Assembly (NCBI GenBank): GCA_035285405.1 | Contig: JAYKJI010000046.1 | Span: 1-64,000 of the forward strand | From: Woronichinia sp035285405 | GTDB taxonomy: Bacteria; Cyanobacteriota; Cyanobacteriia; Cyanobacteriales; Microcystaceae | Direction: 5' to 3' | Length of the DNA: 64,000 bases | Shown: piece after piece, positions 23,928 through 33,012 of the stretch | Numbering within the stretch: position 1 is the stretch's first letter | Layout: each line of letters opens with the position of its first letter | Notes under the pieces: model-generated | The model's input: the letters and a program-made list of their open reading frames with translations, nothing else | Databases searched by the model: none | What the model was told of the DNA's origin: nothing | Position numbers and translations under genes: made by a program

Positions 23928-24989
23928 ATGTCTGAACCGATTCGTTTACTGATCGCAGCTAGTGGTACAGGAGGCCATCTTTTTCCCGCCTTGGCTCTGG
24001 CCCAACAATTACCCGATTACCAAATTGAATGGTTAGGGGTTCCTAATCGCCTTGAACAAACCCTTGTTCCGAAGGAATACCCTTTACATACCATTCCCGT
24101 GGAAGGTTTTCAGGGAGGATTGAAACTCAAAAGTATCAAAATTCTTTGGGGTTTAGTTGCCTCAGTATTTCAAGTTCGTAGATTACTACAAAAACAACGA
24201 ATTAATGTTGTTTGTACAACTGGCGGTTATATTGCGGGGCCAACGATTGTTGCAGCGAAAAGTTTAGGCATTCCAGTGATCTTGCACGAAGCCAATTTCA
24301 TTCCAGGCAAAGTGACCTATTGGTTAGGGGGCTGGTGCTATCGAGTGGCCTTGGGCTTTGAGGGAACAGCTAACTATTTAACGCGAATCCCAACTCTTTG
24401 GGTTAGCACCCCAGTTCGCTCCATTTTTCGTGAATCCCAACCCTTAGATCTGGATATTCCCAGCGATCGCCGGTTAATCGTCGTGGCAGGGGGGTCCCAG
24501 GGAGCCGTCTCTGTGAACCAAAAAGTACGTCCCTGTGTGGCCGCCTGGGTGAAAGCGGGGGCCTATGTGGTTCATTTAACCGGACAAAATGATCCTGAAG
24601 CAGAAAAATTTAGCCATCCCCATTATCTGGCTTTACCTTTTTATGACAACATGGCCGGATTATTGCAACGGGCTGATTTGGCCATTAGTCGTTCCGGTGC
24701 AGGGACTTTAACGGAATTAGCGGTGACTCGCACACCCTCGATTTTAATTCCCTATCCCTTTGCGGCGGAAGATCACCAGCGTTTTAATGCAATAGTTTTT
24801 GGCGATCGCGGTGCTGCCCAGGTATATAGTCAAAATCAGCTAACCGTTGAAACCCTAGAAAGCGTTGTGCTGGATTTACTGCGATCGCCGGAAAAATTAG
24901 CTCAGATGGCCGAGGCCGCTAGTGGGTTAGCGGTGATAGACAGTGCCGAAAGATTAGCAGACTTAGTGCGTCAAGCCCATACTGCTTAA
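23928..24989 (+). CDS. murG: UDP-GlcNAc:lipid I transferase MurG
   Basis: The 353-residue protein has the MurG N-terminal motif SGTGGHLFPALALA, the HEANFIPGKVTYW segment, a GGSQGAVSVN nucleotide loop and the ISRSGAGTLTELAVTRTPSILIPYP donor site. It adds GlcNAc to lipid I on the inner membrane face in peptidoglycan synthesis. The last four bases overlap the end of the convergent bilin lyase gene. Confidence 0.96.
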   Translation: MSEPIRLLIAASGTGGHLFPALALAQQLPDYQIEWLGVPNRLEQTLVPKEYPLHTIPVEGFQGGLKLKSIKILWGLVASVFQVRRLLQKQRINVVCTTGGYIAGPTIVAAKSLGIPVILHEANFIPGKVTYWLGGWCYRVALGFEGTANYLTRIPTLWVSTPVRSIFRESQPLDLDIPSDRRLIVVAGGSQGAVSVNQKVRPCVAAWVKAGAYVVHLTGQNDPEAEKFSHPHYLALPFYDNMAGLLQRADLAISRSGAGTLTELAVTRTPSILIPYPFAAEDHQRFNAIVFGDRGAAQVYSQNQLTVETLESVVLDLLRSPEKLAQMAEAASGLAVIDSAERLADLVRQAHTA

Positions 24990-25540
24990 ACAACCTTCAA
25001 TTCCACACCAAAACCCACCAAGGTTGGAGTTGTCAAAGGTTGTCCTGGTTCAGGACGTTGGTAGTTGATAATGCGACGAATACGAAAGGTGGGATTAATC
25101 AGGGTAATCGAATCCACAGAAACGACTTTGGTATATGGGGTAGTCATTACCAATTCTCGTTTGGCCATATCAAAGCGAAAATGGGAAACAATTGGCTTGG
25201 CTTCTTCGTAGGCCTGATCGCGCAAATAGTCTCCTTCTAGATAATCTGGCGTTTCGATGAGGGGAATAAACATCAGATTCAAGTTCTGAGAAACTTCTTC
25301 CCCTTTTTCAGAAAGGGTATAAAACCCCAAATTGAAACCAGGAAAGTTGCCTAATTCGCCAATCAGATCATATTGATTATCAGTTAAAACTTTTTGTTTC
25401 TGAACATTACTGAGGGTTGCAATGGTAAATTCTGTGCGCGATCGCTCTACTTCCTGATGGGTTAGATAGTGATAAGTCCGTTCTGTCTGCCAACTACCGA
25501 TACAATAATCAAAAAAATCAAAAAAAGTGTTTTCCTGCAT
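24986..25540 (-). CDS. Phycobiliprotein lyase, CpcS/CpeS family
   Basis: The 184-residue protein fits the lipocalin-like CpcS/CpeS family (formerly DUF1001): FFDYCIGSWQTERTYHYL at the start, then EVERSRTEFTI, and TLINPTFRIRRIINYQRPE near the end. These proteins attach phycocyanobilin to Cys-84-type sites of phycobiliproteins. Whether it is CpcS or the partner CpcU cannot be decided here, so no symbol is given. Its presence supports a phycobilisome-bearing organism. Confidence 0.88.
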   Translation of the reverse strand: MQENTFFDFFDYCIGSWQTERTYHYLTHQEVERSRTEFTIATLSNVQKQKVLTDNQYDLIGELGNFPGFNLGFYTLSEKGEEVSQNLNLMFIPLIETPDYLEGDYLRDQAYEEAKPIVSHFRFDMAKRELVMTTPYTKVVSVDSITLINPTFRIRRIINYQRPEPGQPLTTPTLVGFGVELKVV

Positions 25541-25659
25541 GACCCTGAATCTTAAAATCTCTTAGGCGAGATCATAGCGCGGTTTTCCCAGAATAGTTAG
25601 CTCAGGGAAGATGGGGGCGGTGACCAGGCATCAAATCAAACCGTCTTGCCCCCCTACCG

Positions 25660-25776
25660 CTAATCTAAATTGAATTGATTACCTCGTTTGTATTGTAGGT
25701 AAGCGGCCACAAATAATCCTGACAGGGTAATGGGAATTAAGCCAAGTACAATGCCCAGTAAAAGCGGTTCAATCAC
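25660..25776 (-). CDS. petG: Cytochrome b6-f complex subunit 5 (PetG)
   Basis: Translation on the minus strand from GTG 25776 gives a 38-residue protein starting (M)IEPLLLGIVLGLIPITL and ending QYKRGNQFNLD, essentially the universal PetG sequence. It is a single-helix subunit needed for assembly or stability of the cytochrome b6-f complex in the thylakoid membrane. AAGGAG lies about 7 bases before the GTG, supporting the start. The gene is flanked by free DNA and appears to be its own transcription unit. Confidence 0.95.
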   Translation of the reverse strand: MIEPLLLGIVLGLIPITLSGLFVAAYLQYKRGNQFNLD

Positions 25777-26037
25777 GTTATTTCTCCTTGGATTTTATTC
25801 AAGCTTCTACCATCCTAAAGCTCTCCATGCCCTTTGCTGGCCTCCCAGACCGAAAATTTTTAAGAATCTGTGGCCATTCTTATGAGCGATCGCCCCTTAG
25901 CCCCAAGCTGAATGCAGCCATCTGTATTGCTAAGTCCCCAGGTTGATTACCCCAATTGACCATGATGTTTTGCCGAGAGTTTGCTACAGTAAACATTGAG
26001 TCTATCTAAACCGATACAGAGAGTTAATCAGAACCTT

Positions 26038-27168
26038 ATGCCAGGGGACTACTACGAAATCCTCGGAGTTGCGAGGGATGCCAACAAAGAAGATATTAAG
26101 CGTGCCTACCGTCGTTTAGCTCGGAAGTATCATCCTGACGTAAATAAAGAACCAGGGGCAGAAGAGCATTTTAAAGAAATTAATCGCGCCTACGAAGTTC
26201 TCTCAGAGCCGGAAATCCGCGAGCGATATGATCGTTTTGGAGAAGCAGGCGTTAGTGGCGGTGGAGCCAGTGGTTTTGAGTATGGAGATATGGGCGGCTT
26301 TGCCGATATCTTTGAAACCATTTTTGGTGGCTTTGGCGGTATGGGAGGTGCAGCCCAGCCTGGACGCAGAAGAGGTGGCCCCGCTAGGGGAGAAGATCTA
26401 CGTCTGGATCTAAAATTGTCCTTCCGTGATGCTATTTTCGGCGGCGAAAAAGAAATCCGCATTCCCCATCTGGAAGTTTGTCAAGGCTGTCAGGGCTCAG
26501 GTGCTAAACCAGGCACTGGCTCCCGTAGTTGTAGTACCTGTAATGGGGCTGGACAAGTGAGAAGGGCCACTCGCACGCCGTTTGGCAGTTTTGCCCAGGT
26601 ATCAGCCTGTCCGACTTGTAACGGAGCCGGAGAAGTCATTGAGGAAAAATGCGAAGTTTGTGGGGGAGCAGGTCGAAAACAGGAAACCAAGAAACTAAAG
26701 ATTACCATTCCCCCTGGCGTAGATGATGGTACTCGTCTGCGGGTTTCTAGAGAAGGAGATGCTGGGGTGAAGGGTGGCCCGGCGGGTGATCTCTACGTTT
26801 ATCTCGTAGTCGAGCCTGATAAAGAGTTTATCCGCGAAGGGATTAACATTCGTTCTGAACTGGGAATTAGCTATTTACAAGCGATTCTGGGCTGTCGTCT
26901 GATGGTGGAAACCGTTGATGGGCAAGATGAGTTAGTCATTCCGGCGGGTACTCAACCGAATACAGTGTTAACCATTGAGGATCGTGGTGTACCGAAGTTA
27001 GGCAATGCAACTCTACGCGGTGATCATTTGATCACCATTAAGATTCAGATTCCCACTCGTCTTAATTCTGAAGAACGGGAACTGCTGGAGCGGTTGGCCA
27101 CGATTAAGGGAGATAGTCATGGTAAAGGGGGACTGGAAGGATTTTTAGGGGGACTATTCCATAAATGA
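26038..27168 (+). CDS. dnaJ: Chaperone DnaJ (Hsp40), type I
   Basis: The 376-residue protein has all parts of a type I DnaJ: a J-domain (DYYEILGVARDANKEDIKRAYRR, HPD motif in KYHPDVN), a Gly-rich linker (FGGFGGMGG), four CxxCxGxG zinc motifs (CQGCQGSG, CSTCNGAG, CPTCNGAG, CEVCGGAG) and the C-terminal substrate domain. It stimulates the DnaK ATPase. ATG 26038 begins the J-domain; an upstream in-frame TTG (25996) would add a non-conserved extension. The stop overlaps the start of the tusA-like gene (ATGA). Confidence 0.96.
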   Translation: MPGDYYEILGVARDANKEDIKRAYRRLARKYHPDVNKEPGAEEHFKEINRAYEVLSEPEIRERYDRFGEAGVSGGGASGFEYGDMGGFADIFETIFGGFGGMGGAAQPGRRRGGPARGEDLRLDLKLSFRDAIFGGEKEIRIPHLEVCQGCQGSGAKPGTGSRSCSTCNGAGQVRRATRTPFGSFAQVSACPTCNGAGEVIEEKCEVCGGAGRKQETKKLKITIPPGVDDGTRLRVSREGDAGVKGGPAGDLYVYLVVEPDKEFIREGINIRSELGISYLQAILGCRLMVETVDGQDELVIPAGTQPNTVLTIEDRGVPKLGNATLRGDHLITIKIQIPTRLNSEERELLERLATIKGDSHGKGGLEGFLGGLFHK

Positions 27169-27407
27169 GTCAGCCCGAACCCATTCTTCTTGATTTGCGC
27201 GGTACTCCTTGTCCCATCAATTTTGTGCGAACCAAGTTGAAATTATCCCAAATGTCCCAGGGGCAAATCCTTGAGGTTTGGTTAGATAGCGGTGAACCCA
27301 TTGAACAAGTTCCTCATAGTTTGAAGGTTGCCGGTTACGACGATCAAACCCTCGAAGAGGTGGATAACTTTTTCAAGTTGTCTATTCGGCTAGGGCTGGA
27401 GCATTAA
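27165..27407 (+). CDS. TusA-like sulfur carrier protein
   Basis: The 80-residue protein has the TusA signature LDLRGTPCPINFVRTKLKL with the sulfur-carrying cysteine in the CPxP-like site (CPI here). It overlaps the dnaJ stop by four bases and is therefore translationally coupled. TusA family proteins carry persulfide for tRNA thiolation or Mo/Fe-S metabolism, but the cyanobacterial target is not evident. The dnaJ-tusA-rsgA order is likely one operon. Confidence 0.85.
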   Translation: MSQPEPILLDLRGTPCPINFVRTKLKLSQMSQGQILEVWLDSGEPIEQVPHSLKVAGYDDQTLEEVDNFFKLSIRLGLEH

Positions 27408-27436
27408 CATGATCCCTCTCCAAGGACTGTGAGTTT

Positions 27437-28516
27437 GTGGTGTCGCTCATCCAGGGAACGGTGATTGCGGTCCAAGCCAATTATTATGTGGTGCGTTTGG
27501 ATCAACCAATCCAGACTCCTTTACTCTGTACTCGACGATCGCGGTTAAAGAAAATTGGCCAGACGATTATGGTCGGTGATCGGGTGGGGGTTGAGGAGGT
27601 GGATTTAACAACTCTTCAGGGTGCGATCGCGGAAGTTCAACCCCGTAAAACTGAATTTTCCCGTCCCCCCGTGGCCAATGCCGAACAAATTCTTTTGGTT
27701 TTCTCGTTGGCAGAACCACCTCTAGAAGTTTGGCAATTAAGTCGTTTCTTGGTCAAGGCAGAATCCACGGAACTGTCCCTAAGATTATGTTTGAATAAAC
27801 AGGATTTAGTAACCGAACAGGAACTTCAACAATGGCGATCGCGCCTAGAAGCTTGGGGATATGCTCCCATTTTTATTAGTGTTGCTCAGAATCAAGGATT
27901 AGACCAACTTCAGCAAACATTGGCGAACAAGATTACGCTCATGGCCGGGCCATCGGGAGTCGGCAAATCTAGTCTCATTAATCATTTAATTCCTGGAGAA
28001 AGTCAACGGGTCAAAACCGTCTCTGGCAAATTGCAAAAAGGTCGTCATACGACTCGCCATGTTCAACTGTTTGAATTACCCCAGGGAGGGTTATTGGCCG
28101 ATACGCCCGGCTTTAATCAACCAGATTTACTGGTGACGGCTAGAGAGTTAATTCGCTATTTTCCAGAGGTTAAAACGGCGATCGCCGCGAATGCTTGCCA
28201 ATTTCAAGACTGTTTACATCGAGAGGAACCAGGCTGTCAGGTACGGGGCCATTGGGAACGCTACGAACACTATTTAAAATTTTTAGAAGAGAGCCAACAA
28301 CAGGAACTTCAGCTTCATCACAGACCCGATCAAGAAAGTAATCTGAAATTAAAAATGAATGCCTCTGGTCTGGAATCCTACGAACCGAAATTAGCGACCA
28401 AAAAATATCGTCGTCATTCCCGCCGTTTAAATAACCAAAATCTGCATGAATTTTACGAACAAAAGACTCTCAAAGAATTATCGGAATTATCGACAGAAGA
28501 AACAGACTTGTCCTAG
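27437..28516 (+). CDS. rsgA: Ribosome small subunit-dependent GTPase RsgA
   Basis: The 359-residue protein has an N-terminal OB domain, then the circularly permuted GTPase order: G4 (LNKQDL), G5, G1 (GPSGVGKSSLIN), switch region (GRHTTRHVQL) and G3 (LADTPGF), and a zinc-binding end with Cys-His residues (CQFQDCLHREEPGC). It helps late 30S maturation. The GTG start is used. The C-terminal 60 residues are basic and extend beyond the standard zinc region. Confidence 0.94.
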   Translation: MVSLIQGTVIAVQANYYVVRLDQPIQTPLLCTRRSRLKKIGQTIMVGDRVGVEEVDLTTLQGAIAEVQPRKTEFSRPPVANAEQILLVFSLAEPPLEVWQLSRFLVKAESTELSLRLCLNKQDLVTEQELQQWRSRLEAWGYAPIFISVAQNQGLDQLQQTLANKITLMAGPSGVGKSSLINHLIPGESQRVKTVSGKLQKGRHTTRHVQLFELPQGGLLADTPGFNQPDLLVTARELIRYFPEVKTAIAANACQFQDCLHREEPGCQVRGHWERYEHYLKFLEESQQQELQLHHRPDQESNLKLKMNASGLESYEPKLATKKYRRHSRRLNNQNLHEFYEQKTLKELSELSTEETDLS

Positions 28517-28562
28517 CTTCTTGTCGCTCATATTTAAAGTGTATTTATACCGATTAAAAAAG

Positions 28563-29081
28563 CTAACTACCGCCATCTGTCCCAATATCAGTCCCAAAGC
28601 GAGCCTGCTTAATTAAATCCTCTGGACGTAAATTGGAGACAAAATCTCGAAAAGCTTGACGTTCTTCTTCATCCGCATCTCTATCTACCGGAATGGAGGC
28701 ATCGGCCACCACTTCTTCCATCACCCAAATGGGGGTATTCATCCGCAACGCGATCGCGATCGCATCACTAGGACGACAATCAATTTCTTTTTTCACTTCA
28801 CCTTGGTATAAACAAAGAACGGCATAGAACGTATTATCCTGAAGCGAATGGATAATAATACGGTCAAGGGAGACATCCCAGGTTTCCAAAAGGGTAACGA
28901 TTAAATCATGGGTCAAAGGACGGGGAGGTCTCTGGTTTTCTAAGGCCCCAATAATTGCTCTAGCCTGGTCTTGGCCAATATAAATCGGCAAGGCACGACG
29001 ATCAGAACCATCCTTTAATAGAACAATGGGACTACGAGTAACCGCATCAAGGGCAATTCCAGCCACTCTCATTTCAATCAT
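28563..29081 (-). CDS. Bifunctional nuclease (BFN, DUF151) family protein
   Basis: The 172-residue protein contains the DUF151 pattern: VAGIALDAVTRSPIVLLKD, LPIYIGQDQARAIIGAL, RPLTHDLIVTLLE and IDCRPSDAIAIALRMNTPIWV. Family members have RNase and DNase activity in some organisms; the role in cyanobacteria is not known. The acidic C-terminal tail varies. Confidence 0.88.
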   Translation of the reverse strand: MIEMRVAGIALDAVTRSPIVLLKDGSDRRALPIYIGQDQARAIIGALENQRPPRPLTHDLIVTLLETWDVSLDRIIIHSLQDNTFYAVLCLYQGEVKKEIDCRPSDAIAIALRMNTPIWVMEEVVADASIPVDRDADEEERQAFRDFVSNLRPEDLIKQARFGTDIGTDGGS

Positions 29082-29230
29082 TCGCCTGGTCCTCTGGATT
29101 TAAACGGAAGCGGTACAACGGTAGCTCTTTCTATTCTAGAAAATTAAGGGCATTTCGTTATCGCTCCAGACAACTAACATTATGATTATAGGCTAGAAGA
29201 ACTCCCATAGATATTGAGGATTGGATTATT

Positions 29231-29599
29231 ATGAGTTTACTGGGAAACATTATCTGGTTAGTGTTTGGCGGATTTTTGGCAGGCATTGGCTATATTCTGG
29301 GAGGCATTCTCGTTTGTATTACTATCATTGGGATTCCCTTTGGTCAACAAGCAATCAAATTAGGGGTCGCAACCATGACTCCCTTTGGGCGAGAAATTGT
29401 ACCAACACCAGAAGCGGGCAGTTTGATCAACCTGATTTTAAATCTGATTTGGATTGTGGTAATTGGCTGGGGAATTGCTCTGACCCATTTAACATCGGGA
29501 TTAATTCTGGCTGTCACCATTATTGGTATTCCTTTTGCTATCCAACACTTTAAGCTCATTCCCCTGGCCCTTTTTCCCTTTGGTCGAGAATTGCGCTAA
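29231..29599 (+). CDS. YccF-domain inner membrane protein
   Basis: The 122-residue protein is two copies of a YccF domain: each copy has a long hydrophobic helix pair ending in TIIGIPFGQQAIKL or TIIGIPFAIQHFKL, then L-x-PFGRE. The repeat of the motif is characteristic of the family. Function unknown. It is a small membrane protein with even hydrophobic spacing. Confidence 0.9.
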   Translation: MSLLGNIIWLVFGGFLAGIGYILGGILVCITIIGIPFGQQAIKLGVATMTPFGREIVPTPEAGSLINLILNLIWIVVIGWGIALTHLTSGLILAVTIIGIPFAIQHFKLIPLALFPFGRELR

Positions 29600-30089
29600 T
29601 GCTACGTCGCTTACTTGATAAGCATTTAGGTGATGTTCTGAATCTGTGATTAAGTAATTTCTTGATCACTGAACTGACTACAATTCGGAAAATTAATCCA
29701 CCGGTTTGCCACATTACCCACAGTTCATTTAAATCCCTCCACTTTTTTAATGGTAAGGGCTTAAGAAATCAATACCTCTAAATTACTGCCACTGTTTATT
29801 TGGTATATATACGGATGGCTATTCTACTAGAACTATGGTATGATATCCCTCAGGCTTGGGAACGGTTGTTTATCTATCTATTTACTTATGCAGTTAGCCT
29901 ATAGTACTCTCCTAACTTTGAGATTTATCAGGAGTTAGGTTGTTTTTCTAGAATGAAAGATCTATTCAGCTAATCCTTAAAACCTTAATTTTATTAGGAT
30001 TGTCATGGGAAAACAAAATTCTCAATCACTTAATAATACATGTATCTATTGTTTCGTTGACTTTTTTTGGATGAGGAGTGCTTAATGCA
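29600..30089. other. Noncoding region of about 490 bp with terminator and promoter elements
   Basis: The stretch is A+T-rich and has no convincing gene. It carries a strong intrinsic terminator at 29911-29947 and a TATGAT box (29839-29844) about 70 bp upstream of it, so a short transcript is possible. The end has the GAGGAG ribosome site for the following exported protein. A 29-codon frame from 29815 was seen but is not supported by similarity. Confidence 0.5.
29911..29947 (+). terminator. Intrinsic terminator
   Basis: CCTAACT (29911-29917) and AGTTAGG (29933-29939) form a perfect 7-bp stem with a 15-base loop, followed by TTGTTTTT. It is about 310 bp past yccF, so it either ends a long yccF 3' tail or a separate small RNA. 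Confidence 0.65.
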
Positions 30090-31604
30090 ATGTTAATTCA
30101 TCACCACAGATTCGTTCTCCCTTTACTGACGTTTCTCTGCCTTGGTTCGTCGGTATCAGCCCAAACTGCTGGTCAGTTGACGGCGAGTCTTCTGGGAAAT
30201 GATCCCATTATTCCGAATACGAGTCCCTTTACAGCCGAGAAACCACCTGTCAGCCAGACTATTCAATCTCACCTAGAAAGGATTGAAATTCAATCTAAAG
30301 GGATTGCCTATCTACCTATTTCCCTAGATATAAAAAAAACTGAGACGATCAGAGGAGGAGATGCCTTTATTGAGATGGCTAATGCCGCCATGCTTTCTCC
30401 TGAAGAACTTTTTTTAGCCAAGTTAGAAAAGCTCCAAGCGGAAGTAAAGAGTAGTCCCTTGGAGACAATTCAGCTCAAAAACGCATTAATTCACTCCGAT
30501 GGCTTTGAAACTGCTGGTCAAAAGCAAGATTTTCAAATTGCAAAGACGATTAGTAAATTAGCACAGGCAAAAAATGCCACGGGGAATGATCCTGACTTAT
30601 CATCATCGATCATCTTAAGTGAGTTAAGGGATGATATTCCTACCAGAGAAGAATCTGGGCTATCCAGTTTTTCGTCCCAAGACAATTTGACCGTAACAGG
30701 TGAAAACACAGCAACCCAATTACCCATCCTTGATGAAAAGCAGATTGCTGATTCTGATCAGGTATTGTCCCAAGCCATCTCTGAGCCTGTTACCAACGGT
30801 TCAGATACTTCAGCCCCTATGAATGGCCAAAGTGAAACAGAAGAGCCGAAGAGTCTGACAGAACTGAAGCAACAGTTAAAGGTTGAGCCAATGATTGTTG
30901 AGGCTGGTGGACAAAGAACCTATCCGCCGGCCTTAACCTTTGGTATTCCCAGTGCGTTTGGTCCCAACTGGGGCGATTTCTTTGTTGGGATTTCCGGTTC
31001 AACGGCGGGTAAAGCCAGGGACAGCGCGGATGGCAGTATTAGTACTGGCTTTGGTTTTGGGGATAGTGAAAAGCTGATTGGATTGAGCTTGACCTATAAC
31101 ATGGGCAGTATTAATAATTTTGGACAGACGGGGACTTTCGATTTGTCAGGCTCTCGTATCGTTTACAGAGGCGAAACTAGTCAGGTGGCGATCGCCGCTG
31201 GCTGGAGTGCCTTTGCTCAATACACTACAGGAAATAGCGGAGAAGAGATAATTCCTTCAAGTGTTTGGGGCACTGTTACTAGTTATTCCCTATTGCAACC
31301 GGATGATCCAGTCAATAAATTACCACTCTTACTTTCCCTGGGTGTAGGGGGAGGGTACTATCGCCAGGATCCAGCCAGTACTGGGGTCTTTGGCGGGATT
31401 GGCTTACAGGTCGCGCCCCAATTGGGTGTGGGCCTACAATGGAGTGGTGTGGGTTTAAACTTAGGTCTATCCTTTGTCCCCGTGCCAACCATTCCCCTTA
31501 CGATTGTGGCCACCGGAGCCGATTTAACGGATAACAGTCCAGGCGGAACGGTATTTGTTTTGAGCGTCAATTACGGTTTCAATTTCCTACCGACAAGTTA
31601 TTAG
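30090..31604 (+). CDS. Exported beta-rich protein, probably outer membrane
   Basis: The protein of about 504 residues starts with a signal peptide (HHHRFVLPLLTFLCLGSSVSAQ, cleaved after Ala-Gln) and has an acidic, low-complexity, mainly helical middle. A C-terminal part from about residue 285 is rich in Gly and alternating hydrophobic residues (LIGLSLTYNMGSI, VAIAAGWSAFAQY, LLLSLGVGGGYY, FVLSVNYGFNF). This beta-strand pattern and terminal aromatic residue suggest an outer-membrane barrel-like region. ATG 30090 is chosen; a GTG at 30078 overlaps the ribosome site. It heads a row of exported proteins on the plus strand; function unknown. Confidence 0.6.
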   Translation: MLIHHHRFVLPLLTFLCLGSSVSAQTAGQLTASLLGNDPIIPNTSPFTAEKPPVSQTIQSHLERIEIQSKGIAYLPISLDIKKTETIRGGDAFIEMANAAMLSPEELFLAKLEKLQAEVKSSPLETIQLKNALIHSDGFETAGQKQDFQIAKTISKLAQAKNATGNDPDLSSSIILSELRDDIPTREESGLSSFSSQDNLTVTGENTATQLPILDEKQIADSDQVLSQAISEPVTNGSDTSAPMNGQSETEEPKSLTELKQQLKVEPMIVEAGGQRTYPPALTFGIPSAFGPNWGDFFVGISGSTAGKARDSADGSISTGFGFGDSEKLIGLSLTYNMGSINNFGQTGTFDLSGSRIVYRGETSQVAIAAGWSAFAQYTTGNSGEEIIPSSVWGTVTSYSLLQPDDPVNKLPLLLSLGVGGGYYRQDPASTGVFGGIGLQVAPQLGVGLQWSGVGLNLGLSFVPVPTIPLTIVATGADLTDNSPGGTVFVLSVNYGFNFLPTSY

Positions 31605-31657
31605 GGGGACAAAATTGATTCCTCGTTTAAAGTTAAGTTTTTTGGAGCGTATCATTC

Positions 31658-32263
31658 ATGATAAAAGTTAAGCTTTTCGCTTGGGCAGTGAGTCCCTTGT
31701 TGCTCTTATCCCTGATTTCCCCCCCAGTCGCTTTAGCTCAAAATAATTCTCCTAGCAAAGGAACCTCCGGTACCCTGAGCGGGAGCAATCCAACAGCCGG
31801 GAGCCAAACAGCCATCTCTGTGCCTGTCACCGTTACGGCTCCTGGAGCAGGGGGATTCCAGCCCGTGACTGCTGTGATCACAATTGTGCCAGGCACCGGT
31901 GGTGCGCCGCCAACAGTTACCGTTCCGACCACAATTCAGACGGCAGTTAATACAGCAGGAACTAATGCGGTTGTCACCTTTAGTACTGGTAGTTTAACTC
32001 AAACGCAAGTTGCTACCTTGGTCAGTGCGACTCCTACCATTGTTGCTAGTCTTGGTGGTGATGTTCCGGGCACTATTACAGTAAGTACTACCCAAGGCAA
32101 CAATACAACCAGTAGTGCGCAAGCCACTACCCTGGGAGATGCTGCCACACTGATGACTACGGCGGTGGCCAATGCTCCCTCAAATGGCATTGTTGTGCTG
32201 GAGGTCAATGATATTACTGTGCGTATTAGTCCCTCGAATAGAAGTAACCTAAATAGCCAATAA
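31658..32263 (+). CDS. Exported low-complexity Thr/Val/Gly-rich protein
   Basis: A clear signal peptide (FAWAVSPLLLLSLISPPVALA, cleavage after ALA-Q) is followed by about 170 residues dominated by Thr, Val, Ser, Gly and Ala with many beta-prone stretches (AVITIVPGTGGAPP, PGTITVSTTQG). No known domain is seen. It may be a surface or periplasmic structural protein. It begins 53 bp after the previous gene and 42 bp before the next one, so an operon of exported proteins is likely. Confidence 0.55.
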   Translation: MIKVKLFAWAVSPLLLLSLISPPVALAQNNSPSKGTSGTLSGSNPTAGSQTAISVPVTVTAPGAGGFQPVTAVITIVPGTGGAPPTVTVPTTIQTAVNTAGTNAVVTFSTGSLTQTQVATLVSATPTIVASLGGDVPGTITVSTTQGNNTTSSAQATTLGDAATLMTTAVANAPSNGIVVLEVNDITVRISPSNRSNLNSQ

Positions 32264-32305
32264 ACAAACATAAAACATTTAAAGTGAATTCTGGAGTGTT
32301 GAGCA

Positions 32306-32785
32306 ATGTGGAAATTTTCTAAGCTGGTGTGTTCGTTGGGGTTGATTACTGCGCTAATAACGGTATCGGGGCTTAAGGCTCAGGCTCAAAATGATTCGCA
32401 AGTAAGCAATACCCTGAGCTATGAAAAGAAAGGCCAAAAACCGACTCAACTTAGCGTAAGTGGTACAGTAGAGCGAGTTAATTCGGCCTCGGTGGTGGGT
32501 GCTATTTCCCTTGGCGGGGGAGTAGAACTGGATGCTGTTCAAACTGCCATTAATTTAACCCTGGCGGGGGCTAATCCGGATGCCGTTTCTAATTTGATGC
32601 TGGCGATGGGAGGGATGGTTTCCGGTGGGAATCAAGTTGATCCGACCCGTTTGGCCCTGGCCATCAATGCCTTTAACAGTATCATTGACAAGGCTGATGC
32701 CGATACCTTGAATGCGCTTCAGGAGTTGCCTGAGTTTACGGATATCCGTGCATTCCTTGTAGAACTCAGAAAGCCCATTAGCTAG
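32306..32785 (+). CDS. Exported small protein of unknown function
   Basis: The 159-residue protein has a signal peptide (CSLGLITALITVSGLKAQAQ, cleaved after Ala). The rest is mainly helical in the middle (LDAVQTAINLTLAGANPDAVSNLMLAMGGM pattern) and ends with a polar helix. No known domain is recognised. It follows the Thr/Val-rich protein and precedes a terminator, so it closes the small operon. Confidence 0.55.
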   Translation: MWKFSKLVCSLGLITALITVSGLKAQAQNDSQVSNTLSYEKKGQKPTQLSVSGTVERVNSASVVGAISLGGGVELDAVQTAINLTLAGANPDAVSNLMLAMGGMVSGGNQVDPTRLALAINAFNSIIDKADADTLNALQELPEFTDIRAFLVELRKPIS

Positions 32786-32863
32786 GCTCTTTTTGACGCT
32801 GAAGCTGATATCGTGTAAAACAAATTCCCTTTACACAAGCCTGAAAGCCTTTCTGCATAAGGC

Positions 32864-32885
32864 CCACTTGCGTAAGTGGTTTTAC
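32864..32885 (+). terminator. Intrinsic terminator after the exported-protein operon
   Basis: CCACTT and AAGTGG form a 6-bp stem with a GCGT loop at 32864-32879, followed by TTTTACC. A second inverted pair (GTGTAAA/TTTACAC) lies just upstream at 32813-32836. Both sit about 30-80 bp after the last of the three exported-protein genes. Confidence 0.6.
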
Positions 32886-33012
32886 CTAAGCACTGAGGTC
32901 ATTCTTTGCCTGCTTTGGCGATAACAAGAGATGGTTTTGTTGCAATCCTCTCTAGCATTGATTCCGATAAACCTCAATATTCAACATAAATTAAAGGAGA
33001 TCGTTACAGCCA

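Noticed and set aside
29815..29904. 29-codon frame with a hydrophobic end, considered as a small photosystem or b6-f subunit
   Set aside because: The sequence does not resemble PetN, PetL, Psb30, PsbT or similar proteins, and no ribosome site precedes it.
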